Origin: Thiobacillus sp.
GTDB lineage: Bacteria > Pseudomonadota > Gammaproteobacteria > Burkholderiales > Thiobacillaceae
Direction of reading: 5' to 3'
NCBI GenBank assembly: GCA_020216925.1
Contig: JAIWOL010000027.1
Location: 1-19,884, forward strand
Length of the DNA: 19,884 nt
Part shown: one piece after another, positions 10,852-19,725 of the stretch
How the letters are laid out: every line of letters begins with the position of its first letter
Numbering within the stretch: the first letter of the stretch is position 1
Program-made: the position numbers and the translations under genes
The notes under the pieces: generated by a model
Told to the model about the DNA's origin: nothing
The model's database searches: none
Seen by the model: only the letters and a program-made list of their open reading frames with translations

Positions 10852-11335
10852 GGCGTTCGCCATCGTTCGGGCCGACTACGCCGATCCAGCGCACGCGGCG
10901 GCGCTGGTCGATCTGCTCGATCACTACGCCCGGGATCCGGCGGGAGGCGGCGCCCCGCTATCGGATTTTGCACGCGAGAATCTCGTCGCCGCGCTGGCCA
11001 GCCGGCCCTTTGCGTTCAGCGTGCTGGCCTTCGCCGGCGGCGAGGCGGTCGGCCTCGTCAACGCCATCGAGGGATTTTCCACCTTCGCCTGCGCCCCGCT
11101 CGTCAATATCCACGATGTGGTGGTGCGCAAGACGCATCGTGGACGCGGCATCGCCGCGCGCCTGCTCGCCAAGGTCGAGGCGATCGCCCGCGAACGCGGC
11201 GCCTGCAAGCTCACGCTCGAAGTGCTGTCGGAAAATCACGCCGCACGCGGCCTGTACGCCAAACTCGGTTTCGACGGCTACCGCCTCGACCCGGCGATGG
11301 GTGAGGCGATGTTCATGCAAAAATGGCTGGACTGA
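10844..11335 (+). CDS. GNAT-family N-acetyltransferase
   Basis: A small 163-residue cytosolic acyl-CoA-dependent N-acetyltransferase. The acetyl-CoA pyrophosphate-binding loop (motif A, R-x-x-G-x-A) appears as RGRGIA at residues 99-104 after the beta-strand NIHDVVV (88-94). Motif B is the helix and strand around ENHAARGLYAKLGF (130-143), which often carries the catalytic Tyr (here Tyr138) and the common NxxAxxLYxxxGF pattern. The substrate cannot be told: the family includes amino-acid, polyamine, antibiotic and protein acetyltransferases. The start overlaps the nadC stop by 8 bases, so it is probably co-translated with nadC; a functional link to NAD synthesis is not established. Confidence 0.85.
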   Translation: MSEAFAIVRADYADPAHAAALVDLLDHYARDPAGGGAPLSDFARENLVAALASRPFAFSVLAFAGGEAVGLVNAIEGFSTFACAPLVNIHDVVVRKTHRGRGIAARLLAKVEAIARERGACKLTLEVLSENHAARGLYAKLGFDGYRLDPAMGEAMFMQKWLD

Positions 11336-11345
11336 CGCCTGCCGC

Positions 11346-11375
11346 CCGGCTATCTGCCGGACCGGGACCGGTTTT
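11346..11375 (+). terminator. Weak candidate terminator between convergent genes
   Basis: The gap between the GNAT gene and pgeF holds a perfect 5-bp GC hairpin (CCGGC-TATCT-GCCGG, 11346-11360) followed by a second small hairpin (ACCG-GGAC-CGGT, 11361-11372) that runs into a short T tract. It would serve the nadC-GNAT transcript. The stems are short and the T run has only four bases, so this is tentative. Confidence 0.3.
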
Positions 11376-11381
11376 CAGGGT

Positions 11382-12104
11382 TCAGGCCAGCCAGACCGCC
11401 GCAGCCATGCGCCCGGTGATGCCGTCGCGGCGATAAGAAAAGAAGGTTTCGGATTCCGAGTAAGTACAACGTCCGCCGCCATGGATCGCCTGCACGCCGG
11501 CACGGTTCAGGCGAATGCGCGCAAGCGCGTAGATGTCCGCCAGCCACTTGCCCGCTGCGCCCTGTGGCACGAAGGCAGCGCCGGTTTCGGGATGCCGCGC
11601 AACAAAGGCCGCCCGCACGTCGTCGCCAACCTCGAAGGCGCGCGGGCCGATGGCGGCCCCCATCCAGACCAGAATTTCGCCTGGCGGCACGTCCATCGCG
11701 GCCACGGCGGCTTCGAGCACGCCCGCCGCCAGACCGCGCCAGCCGGCGTGGGCGGCGGCAACCACGCTGCCGGATCGGTCGCAAAACAGCACCGGCAGAC
11801 AGTCGGCGGTGAGCACGGCGCAGACGCGTCCGCAGGCGCGGCTGAAACAGGCATCGGCTTGCAACCCGGACGCTGCCCCTGCCTCGACCACATGCGTCCC
11901 ATGCACCTGTTTGAGCCAGGCCGGCTCTTCCGGCAGCCACGCGCGCAGCCGCGCACGATTGGCGGCGACGTGGGCCGGATCATCGTGCACATGGTCGCCC
12001 AGGTTCAGGCTCGCCCACGGGGCTGCGCTCACGCCGCCGATGCGCGTGGTCATCAGGCTGCGCACCCCGGGCGGGGCAGGCCAGTCAGGGGTGATGATCG
12101 TCAT
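11382..12104 (-). CDS. pgeF: Purine nucleoside phosphorylase of the YfiH/LACC1 family (formerly laccase domain protein)
   Basis: A member of the multicopper polyphenol oxidase fold family. Bacterial relatives are described as zinc-dependent purine nucleoside phosphorylase/adenosine deaminase enzymes, and E. coli YfiH has been linked to editing of peptidoglycan precursors. The 240-residue product has the usual length. Its metal-binding triad is visible: H68 in KQVHGTH, C102 in TADCLP and H119 in AAHAGWRG. The frame continues 24 codons upstream, but the ATG at 12104 gives the normal N-terminus (MTIITPDWPAP) and overlaps the rluD stop as ATGA, so translation is coupled. The pair rluD-pgeF is conserved in gamma- and betaproteobacteria. 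The exact physiological substrate here is not shown by sequence. Confidence 0.93.
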   Translation of the reverse strand: MTIITPDWPAPPGVRSLMTTRIGGVSAAPWASLNLGDHVHDDPAHVAANRARLRAWLPEEPAWLKQVHGTHVVEAGAASGLQADACFSRACGRVCAVLTADCLPVLFCDRSGSVVAAAHAGWRGLAAGVLEAAVAAMDVPPGEILVWMGAAIGPRAFEVGDDVRAAFVARHPETGAAFVPQGAAGKWLADIYALARIRLNRAGVQAIHGGGRCTYSESETFFSYRRDGITGRMAAAVWLA

Positions 12105-13081
12105 TTGATCCAGTCGGTGTTGTCGCGCAAAGCCCGCAGCAGCGAGGCAAAATCGGCCGGCAGCGGGCATTCCCATTGCCGGTAGTCCTGCGTATGCGGG
12201 TGGATCAGGCCCAGTCGTTCGGCGTGCAGCGCCTGGCGCGGGAAGGGAAGCTTGAGGTAGCCGCGACGGCTTGCGCTGTAGACCTGCTCCCCCACCAGCG
12301 GATGGCCGATGTGCTGCATGTGCACGCGAATCTGATGGGTGCGACCGGTTTCCAGCTTGCAGCGCAGCAAGGTCACGCCGCCCGGAAAGCGCTCGACCGG
12401 TTCGTAATGCGTCACCGCAGGTTTGCCCAGCGGATGCACGCTGCGCTTGGTACGGTTGTGCGGATCGCGCGCCAGTGCCGCGTCCACGGTGCCGGCCCGG
12501 TCAACCTCGCCGTAGACCAGGGCAAGGTATTCGCGCTTGACCGTGCGCGCCTGCAACTGCCGCACCAGATCGGTATGCGCCTTGAGCGTTTTCGCCACTA
12601 CCAGCAGACCCGAGGTGTCCTTGTCCAGGCGATGCACAATGCCCGCGCGCGGCAACTCGGCCACCTGCGGCGCGCGATGCAGCAGCGCATTCAGCAAGGT
12701 ACCGCGCGGGTTGCCGCTGCCGGGATGCACCACCAGCCCCACCGGTTTGTCGATCACCAGAAGCATCGGATCCTCGAACACCACTTTGAGCGGAATCGCT
12801 TCCGGCGCATCCGGTGTGGCATCGGGATCGGGCTCGACAGCCACCCGCACCGACTCGCCGCCGATGACTTTCATCTTGGTCGTGCCCCACGCCTCGTCCA
12901 CCGAAATCTTGCGCGCACGGATCCAGTTCTGGATGCGGTTGCGCGAATACTCGGGCAGAAGCGCCGCCAGCGCCTGATCGAGCCGCTGGCCACCGTGGGC
13001 ATCGGGAATCACCAGCTCGCGGACGGTGTCATCCGCATTTCCCTTATAATCGGCCGACGATTTTTCGGTGTCTTTTGCCAT
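12101..13081 (-). CDS. rluD: 23S rRNA pseudouridine(1911/1915/1917) synthase
   Basis: Isomerises uridines in helix 69 of 23S rRNA. The 326-residue product has an N-terminal S4-like RNA-binding domain (about residues 28-80, containing QRLDQALAALLPEYSR) and an RluA-family catalytic domain with the invariant HRLDKDTSG motif, whose aspartate (about residue 153) is catalytic. The later RVHMQHIGHPLVGE segment is also family-typical. I take the ATG at 13081; a TTG two codons earlier is possible. That ATG shares the CATG at 13079-13082 with the bamD start on the other strand. The stop overlaps the pgeF start. RluD rather than RluA or RluC is indicated by the length, the S4 domain and the rluD-pgeF / bamD context. 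Confidence 0.93.
   Translation of the reverse strand: MAKDTEKSSADYKGNADDTVRELVIPDAHGGQRLDQALAALLPEYSRNRIQNWIRARKISVDEAWGTTKMKVIGGESVRVAVEPDPDATPDAPEAIPLKVVFEDPMLLVIDKPVGLVVHPGSGNPRGTLLNALLHRAPQVAELPRAGIVHRLDKDTSGLLVVAKTLKAHTDLVRQLQARTVKREYLALVYGEVDRAGTVDAALARDPHNRTKRSVHPLGKPAVTHYEPVERFPGGVTLLRCKLETGRTHQIRVHMQHIGHPLVGEQVYSASRRGYLKLPFPRQALHAERLGLIHPHTQDYRQWECPLPADFASLLRALRDNTDWIK
13045..13050 (+). promoter_or_regulatory. Perfect -10 box, likely part of the bamD promoter
   Basis: TATAAT lies 30 bases upstream of the bamD ATG, inside the N-terminal coding sequence of rluD, which runs the other way. No good -35 is found 16-18 bases upstream (nearest GACGGT), so an activator or a weak -35 would be needed. 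A TSS near 13057 would give a leader of about 23 bases. Confidence 0.45.
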
Positions 13082-13907
13082 GTTCAATCAAGGTTTTTCC
13101 GGTTTGTCCGCCCTGCGCCGCATGCTGGGTTCCGCAAGTCTTGCCGCCGTTCTGGCGCTGGGCGGGTGTGGCCTGCTCCCCGAACTAAAGGATGAAACCG
13201 CAGGCTGGTCGGCGCAAAAACTCTATGCCGAAGCCAAGGACAACCTCAACAGCGGCAACTACGAACGGGCCGTCAAGCTGTTCGAAACCCTGGAATCGCG
13301 CTACCCCTTTGGTCGCTACGCACAGCAGGCGCAGCTCGAAATCGCCTACGCCTACTACAAGGACAACGAGCCGATTTCCGCCATTGCCGCCTGCGACCGT
13401 TTCATCAAGCTGCACCCCAATCATCCTAACGTCGATTACGCCTACTATCTGAAGGGCCTGGCGAATTTTAACGACGACCTGGGCCTGCTCGGCAATCTGG
13501 TCGATCAGGACATGAGCGAACGCGATCCCAAGGCCGCCCGCGAGGCCTTTCTGGCGTTCAAGGAACTGGTCACCCGTTTTCCCGACAGCAAGTACACGCC
13601 CGACGCGACCGCCCGCATGAAATATCTGGTGAACGCCCTGGCCAGCAACGAAGTGCACGTGGCCAAGTACTACCTCAAGCGCGAAGCCTGGGTGGCTGCC
13701 GCCAACCGCGCCAAGGAAGTGCTGAAAACCTACCCCGAAGCCCCGGCGCTGGAAGAGGCGCTGGCCATCATGGTGGTGTCGTACGACAAGCTGAAGCTGA
13801 CCGACCTGCGCGACGACGCCCAGCGCGTGCTCGCGCTCAACTTCCCCAACAGCAAATACGCCAAGGGCGTCTCCACCGAGGGCAAGGCCTGGTACCGGTT
13901 CTGGTAA
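13080..13907 (+). CDS. bamD: Outer membrane protein assembly factor BamD (ComL-type lipoprotein)
   Basis: An essential lipoprotein of the BAM complex that helps BamA insert beta-barrel proteins into the outer membrane. The 275-residue product has a lipoprotein signal peptide with two arginines at 13-14, a hydrophobic stretch, and the lipobox LGGC with Cys30 as the lipidated residue. It is followed by TPR-like helices (AEAKDNLNSGNYERAVKLFETLE..., about 48-240) and the family-typical RYPFGRYAQQAQLEIAYAYY region. An in-frame GTG four codons earlier (13068) is possible; the ATG at 13080 is preferred. No strong Shine-Dalgarno precedes either. The divergent bamD/rluD arrangement matches that of E. 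coli and Neisseria. It converges with glnB, with 36 bases between and no clear terminator. Confidence 0.95.
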   Translation: MFNQGFSGLSALRRMLGSASLAAVLALGGCGLLPELKDETAGWSAQKLYAEAKDNLNSGNYERAVKLFETLESRYPFGRYAQQAQLEIAYAYYKDNEPISAIAACDRFIKLHPNHPNVDYAYYLKGLANFNDDLGLLGNLVDQDMSERDPKAAREAFLAFKELVTRFPDSKYTPDATARMKYLVNALASNEVHVAKYYLKREAWVAAANRAKEVLKTYPEAPALEEALAIMVVSYDKLKLTDLRDDAQRVLALNFPNSKYAKGVSTEGKAWYRFW

Positions 13908-13943
13908 ATCGGCAAGCGCAGAAGCAGGCCCCAGGCTCTAACT

Positions 13944-15892
<1,949 letters not shown>

Positions 15893-15893
15893 T

Positions 15894-16079
15894 TCAGCTG
15901 CGGCCACCGCCAAGGCTGGGACGCCGATGCCGGTGACGAACGATCAATGCGGAACCGGTATCAAGCTTGCGATAAACCAGCGTGCAGGGAAACACCAGTA
16001 GCGGAAACGACCTGCGTCCGCGCGCCAGCGGCATACCCAGATCGGCATGGTCAAGCAGCAGTTGTGCAGCAAGTTCCAC
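15894..16079 (-). pseudogene. Truncated RelE/ParE-family toxin remnant
   Basis: A 61-residue open frame resembles the C-terminal two thirds of a RelE/ParE-type toxin. It has the segment LLLDHADLGMPL, an arginine-rich turn (RGRRSF), FPCTLVYRK (compare the FPYxLVYR strand of the family) and the basic ending RHRHRRP. The usual 30-40 N-terminal residues are missing: an in-frame TAA lies directly before the GTG at 16079, and the sucD stop is only 18 bases further upstream. No antitoxin gene is adjacent. The fragment ends one base before the nadE ATG (TGAAATG). It is probably decayed, though translation from GTG or an inner ATG cannot be excluded. The assignment rests on remembered family patterns, not on a search. 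Confidence 0.5.
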
Positions 16080-16097
16080 TTAAGGTACATAACGCGC

Positions 16098-16991
16098 CTA
16101 GCGCGCGCCCATCGCCAGCTGCACCGCCTCGCCCAGCTGCGCCGGGCTCTGCGCCACCACCACGCCTGCGGCTTCCAGCGCACGGATTTTCGCGTCCGCC
16201 GTGCCGCTGCCGCCGGCGATGATGGCGCCGGCGTGGCCCATGCGCTTGCCTTTCGGGGCGGTCCGGCCGGCGATGTAGGCGGCGACGGGCTTCTGCATGT
16301 TGGAGCGGATGAACTCGGCCGCTTCTTCTTCGCGCGTGCCGCCGATTTCACCAACCATGATGACTGCTTCGGTCTGCGGATCGGCCTCGAACAGTTTCAG
16401 GCAGTCGATGAAATCCAGCCCCTTGATCGGATCGCCGCCGATGCCCACGCAGGTGGACTGGCCGAGACCCAGTTGCGTGGTCTGGTGCACGGCTTCGTAG
16501 GTGAGCGTGCCGGAGCGCGAGACGATGCCGATCCTGCCCTTCTGATGGATGCGGCCGGGCATGATGCCGATCTTGCATTCGCCGGAAGTGATGAGGCCGG
16601 GGCAGTTGGGGCCGATGAGCTTCGCCCCGTTGGCGGAAAGGGCGGCTTTCACGTTCAGCGCTGTTTTAACCTGAAGCATGTCGAGCACCGGAATGCCTTC
16701 GGTGATGCAGACGATGACCTCGATGCCGGCATCCGCCGCTTCAAGGATGGAGTCGGCGGCGAAGGCAGCCGGCACGTAGATCATGGTGGCCTGCGCGCCG
16801 GTGGCGCGCACGGCGTCGCGCACGGTGTTGAAGACCGGCAGGTCGAGATGCGTCTGGCCGCCCTTGCCGGGCGTCACGCCGCCGACCATGCGCGTGCCGT
16901 AGGCGATGGCCTGTTCGGAATGGAACGTGCCCTGCTTGCCGGTGAAGCCCTGGCAGATGACGCGGGTGCTTTGATTGATGAGGATGCTCAT
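16098..16991 (-). CDS. sucD: Succinyl-CoA synthetase (ADP-forming) alpha subunit
   Basis: With SucC it interconverts succinyl-CoA and succinate with substrate-level phosphorylation in the TCA cycle. The 297-residue product has an N-terminal CoA-binding Rossmann domain (about 1-125; [11 protein letters not shown] at 14-24, GGVTPGKGG at 37-45) and a ligase domain containing IGPNCPGL (126-133) and the phosphohistidine motif [10 protein letters not shown] (248-257) with H253 as the phosphorylated residue. It is about 6-8 residues longer than E. coli SucD; the excess maps to an imperfect repeat [12 protein letters not shown] (107-118). It starts at an ATG with a GAGG about 9 bases upstream. It is separated from sucC by about 350 bases holding a low-GC ORF, whereas sucC and sucD usually lie within a few bases of each other. 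Confidence 0.95.
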   Translation of the reverse strand: MSILINQSTRVICQGFTGKQGTFHSEQAIAYGTRMVGGVTPGKGGQTHLDLPVFNTVRDAVRATGAQATMIYVPAAFAADSILEAADAGIEVIVCITEGIPVLDMLQVKTALNVKAALSANGAKLIGPNCPGLITSGECKIGIMPGRIHQKGRIGIVSRSGTLTYEAVHQTTQLGLGQSTCVGIGGDPIKGLDFIDCLKLFEADPQTEAVIMVGEIGGTREEEAAEFIRSNMQKPVAAYIAGRTAPKGKRMGHAGAIIAGGSGTADAKIRALEAAGVVVAQSPAQLGEAVQLAMGAR

Positions 16992-17015
16992 TGGGCAGCC
17001 TCGAAGTTGACAGTA

Positions 17016-17327
17016 CTAAATGACAATTTTTTTCTCCATGCCCCAACCATCCATGCCAGCTTCGACACCCTTGAACTCATTTCCTGTACGAAAACGAAAC
17101 AAGATACGACCTGGCCACTCGCCTTCAGTCTCAACCCTGTAGCTCAAAATAAGCCCACCGAAAAAAGATGGTTTTGCTCGCGCTTTATGGAAATAAATTT
17201 CTCCGCCAACCAGTTGTTCAGCCGTGTCGGGTGAGATTTTCCACCAGCCGCTTTCCCATTCGTGATTTTCCTTATCGAGCATTTTCATATGCCCAAGATG
17301 CTCAATAAGATGTAAACGTGGCTTCAT
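17016..17327 (-). CDS. Small hypothetical protein inserted between sucC and sucD
   Basis: A 103-residue protein of unknown function. It starts MKPRLHLIEHLGHMK and carries several tryptophans and glycines (ESGWWKIS, VGGEIYFHK, FFGGLILSYRV, PGRILFRFR, GWGMEKKIVI), suggesting a compact beta-rich soluble fold. I see no signal peptide, membrane segment or catalytic motif I can name. It resembles uncharacterised small proteins I associate with mobile cassettes, but I cannot verify that here. GC over 17041-17340 is about 47% by hand count (140 of 300), against about 65% in adjacent sucC. No attC-like core sites, terminal inverted repeats or transposase are visible at its borders. It starts 12 bases after the sucC stop with a weak RBS and ends 24 bases before sucD, so it is probably transcribed with both. 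Confidence 0.7.
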   Translation of the reverse strand: MKPRLHLIEHLGHMKMLDKENHEWESGWWKISPDTAEQLVGGEIYFHKARAKPSFFGGLILSYRVETEGEWPGRILFRFRTGNEFKGVEAGMDGWGMEKKIVI

Positions 17328-17338
17328 AGGTGCTATCT

Positions 17339-18499
17339 CTAAACGGCATGTTCCACCGCCAGCTCCGCCGCATGCGTCAGGCTATCCGCCGCGAGAATCG
17401 CCAGTCCCGACTGCGCCAGCAGCGCGCGACCTTCGTCGGCGTTGGTGCCTTCGAGGCGCACCACCACCGGCACCTGCACCCCCACCTCCTTCACTGCCTG
17501 GATGATGCCCTCGGCGATGACGTCGCAGCGCACGATGCCGCCGAAAATGTTGATCAGCACCGCGCGCACGTTGGGGTCGAGCAGGATGATCTTGAAACCC
17601 TGCGCCACGGTTTCAGGCGTGGCGCCGCCGCCGACATCCAGAAAATTGGCCGGCATGCCGCCCTTCAGCTGGATCAGATCCATGGTCGCCATCGCCAGAC
17701 CCGCGCCGTTGACCATGCAGCCGATGTTGCCGGCAAGCGCCACGTAGTTCACGTTGGCGGCGTGCGCGACAGCTTCCTTGGCGTCGATCTGGCGCATGTC
17801 CATCAGCCCGGCCAGGGCCCTGCGGCGGGTCAGCGCGTTGTCGTCCACGCTCATCTTGCAATCGAGCGGCAGCACGCGGTTATCCGCCGTGACGACGAGC
17901 GGGTTGATTTCGAGCAGGCTCAAGTCGTTGGCGATGAACACTTGATACAGCGCGGGCAGGAGCTTGCAGAAATCCCTGTAGGCCTCGCCGTCGAGTTGCA
18001 GCGCAAAGGCCAGCGCGCGGCACTGATAATCGGCAACGCCCAGCAGCGGGTCGCACCATTCCTTCAGCAACTTGTCCGGCGTGGCATGGGCCACTTCCTC
18101 GATCTCCATGCCGCCGGCGGCAGAGGCAACGATGGCGACGCGCTCGGTCTCGCGATCGACGAGAAAGGAAAGATACAGTTCGCGCGCGATGGCGAGCGTT
18201 TCCTCCACCAATACCTGGTTTACCGGCTGCCCGTCTGGAGCGTTCTGGCTGGTGACGAGATTTTTTCCCAGCAGCAACTCGGCAACGGCGTAGACCTCGT
18301 CGACGGCAGTCACGACCTTGACGCCGCCAGCCTTGCCACGTCCACCGGCGTGGATTTGCGCCTTCACCACCCAAGCGTGGCCCCCGAGCGCCCGGGCAGC
18401 CGCCGCGGCCGCATGCGCGCTGTCTGCCGCCTCGCCGCGCGGCGTGTTAATGTTGGCCGCGCGCAGGATCTGCTTGGCCTGGTATTCGTGCAGATTCAT
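17339..18499 (-). CDS. sucC: Succinyl-CoA synthetase (ADP-forming) beta subunit
   Basis: The nucleotide-binding beta subunit that partners SucD. The 386-residue product is close to E. coli SucC (388). It has an ATP-grasp domain (about 1-235) with [10 protein letters not shown] at the start, [17 protein letters not shown] (45-61) and LLEINPLVV (195-203). The C-terminal flavodoxin-like domain contains [14 protein letters not shown] (258-271), FLDVGGGA (286-293), [10 protein letters not shown] (317-326) and RLEGTN (348-353). The frame extends 25 codons upstream, but the ATG at 18499 matches the family start. It is divergent from the DUF482 gene and is the first gene of the sucC-orf-sucD run. No convincing promoter is seen upstream. 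Confidence 0.96.
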   Translation of the reverse strand: MNLHEYQAKQILRAANINTPRGEAADSAHAAAAAARALGGHAWVVKAQIHAGGRGKAGGVKVVTAVDEVYAVAELLLGKNLVTSQNAPDGQPVNQVLVEETLAIARELYLSFLVDRETERVAIVASAAGGMEIEEVAHATPDKLLKEWCDPLLGVADYQCRALAFALQLDGEAYRDFCKLLPALYQVFIANDLSLLEINPLVVTADNRVLPLDCKMSVDDNALTRRRALAGLMDMRQIDAKEAVAHAANVNYVALAGNIGCMVNGAGLAMATMDLIQLKGGMPANFLDVGGGATPETVAQGFKIILLDPNVRAVLINIFGGIVRCDVIAEGIIQAVKEVGVQVPVVVRLEGTNADEGRALLAQSGLAILAADSLTHAAELAVEHAV

Positions 18500-18609
18500 T
18501 CTTGATAGCGATGGGAACTCGTTGAAACGTGCATTTTGAAGCAAAGCCCCATCTGGCGAAAGCCGCCGGCGCAAATCAGCAGCGCGCCGCCCCGCCCGCC
18601 GGAGAAACC

Positions 18610-19725
18610 GTGGTGCGCGTCGTCACCCGCATCGCCGACCTCGACGCGGGCGCGTGGGACGCCCTGGCCGGCGAATCGCCGTTCGTGCGCCACGCATTTC
18701 TGCATGCACTCGAAACGACCGGCTGCGTCGGCGCGCACATCGGCTGGGAGCCCGTTCACCTGGCGCTGTTCCGCGACGGCCGGCTTGCCGCCGCGATGCC
18801 GCTCTACGTCAAGCACCATTCCTGGGGCGAGTTCGTGTTCGACTGGGCGTGGGCCGACGCCTATCGTCGCCACGGCATGAACTACTATCCCAAGCTCGTG
18901 TGCTGCGCGCCCTTCTCGCCCGTGCCCGGCCCGCGCCTGCTCGCCACGAACGATGCCGACCGTGCGACGCTGATCCAGGCCGCGCTCAAGCTCACGCACG
19001 ACACCGGCTGCTCGTCCTTCCATCTCCTGTTCCCCACCGCGCCGGACCATGCGGCACTGGCCTCGACCGACCTGCTCCACCGCAGCGGCTTCCAGTTCCA
19101 CTGGCATAACGCGGGCTACGCCCGCTTCGACGATTTCCTGGCCGCGCTCAACCACGACAAGCGCAAGAAAATCCGCCAGGAACGCAGGAAGCTGGCGAAC
19201 CTCGGCGTCACGTTCCGCTGGGTCGAAGGCCGCGAGAGCACCGACGCCGACTGGATCCACTTCTGGCGCTGCTACGCCGACACCTACGCCCGCCACCGCA
19301 GCGACCCGCATCTCAACCGCGCGTTTTTCATGGCGTTGCGCGAAACCATGCCGGAAAACCTGCTGCTCGTCGTTGCCGACCGCGACGGCGCACCCGTGGC
19401 CTGTTCGTTCTGCATGAAGGACAGTAAACGCCTGTACGGCCGCCACTGGGGCACGCTGGAATACCTGCCCGGCCTGCATTTCGAAACCTGTTACCAGCAA
19501 GGCATCGAATACGCCATCGGCCACGGCCTGCAAGTCTTCGAAGGCGGCGCGCAGGGTGAACACAAGCTCGCGCGCGGGCTCGTGCCAACAGCCACGCATT
19601 CCTGGCACTGGCTGGAACACGCCGGTTTCCGCGAGGCCGTCGACCGTTTTCTGGAACGCGAAACCGAGGCTGTGAGCCACTACGTAAACGAGCTGGCGGG
19701 GCCGTTTCGCAGCAACCGGGATTAG
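18610..19725 (+). CDS. FemAB-like GNAT-superfamily protein (DUF482 family)
   Basis: A protein of about 371 residues in the DUF482 (FemAB-like, PF04339) family, which has a double-GNAT fold related to the Fem/MurM aminoacyl transferases; its true substrate is unknown. Family features: WDALAGESPFVRHAFLHALE near the start, PLYVKHHSWGEFVFDWAWADAY, YYPKLVCCAPFSPVPGPRLL, a central KRKKIRQERRK basic segment, YGRHWGTLEYLPGLHFETCYQQGIEYAI, and EGGAQGEHKLARGLVPTATHSWHW near the C-terminus. I favour GTG at 18610 or 18613, because GGAGA lies 4-7 bases upstream and the family normally starts at VRVV. The frame is also open to a GTG at 18529, which would add 27 Ala-rich residues and leave almost no room for the sucC promoter. 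The stop TAG coincides with the IS target site. Confidence 0.85.
   Translation: MVRVVTRIADLDAGAWDALAGESPFVRHAFLHALETTGCVGAHIGWEPVHLALFRDGRLAAAMPLYVKHHSWGEFVFDWAWADAYRRHGMNYYPKLVCCAPFSPVPGPRLLATNDADRATLIQAALKLTHDTGCSSFHLLFPTAPDHAALASTDLLHRSGFQFHWHNAGYARFDDFLAALNHDKRKKIRQERRKLANLGVTFRWVEGRESTDADWIHFWRCYADTYARHRSDPHLNRAFFMALRETMPENLLLVVADRDGAPVACSFCMKDSKRLYGRHWGTLEYLPGLHFETCYQQGIEYAIGHGLQVFEGGAQGEHKLARGLVPTATHSWHWLEHAGFREAVDRFLERETEAVSHYVNELAGPFRSNRD
19722..19725. repeat. Probable target site (one copy of the duplication) of the insertion sequence
   Basis: TTAG fits the YTAR target preference of IS5-group elements and includes the in-frame TAG stop of the DUF482 gene. The second copy would lie beyond the right edge, so the duplication itself is not seen. 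Confidence 0.35.

Noticed and set aside
10302..12185. A long plus-strand frame crossing nadC, the GNAT gene and pgeF
   Set aside because: It runs through three well-supported genes in other frames, is extremely rich in Arg, Pro and Ala, and matches nothing.
16047..17234. A 395-codon plus-strand frame opposite sucD and the low-GC ORF
   Set aside because: Shadow of sucD; the part over the low-GC ORF has no family resemblance, while the minus-strand ORF has natural composition.
16992..17340. Integron cassette with attC site around the low-GC ORF
   Set aside because: No GTTRRRY/RYYYAAC core pairs or stem-forming flanks could be found at either border.
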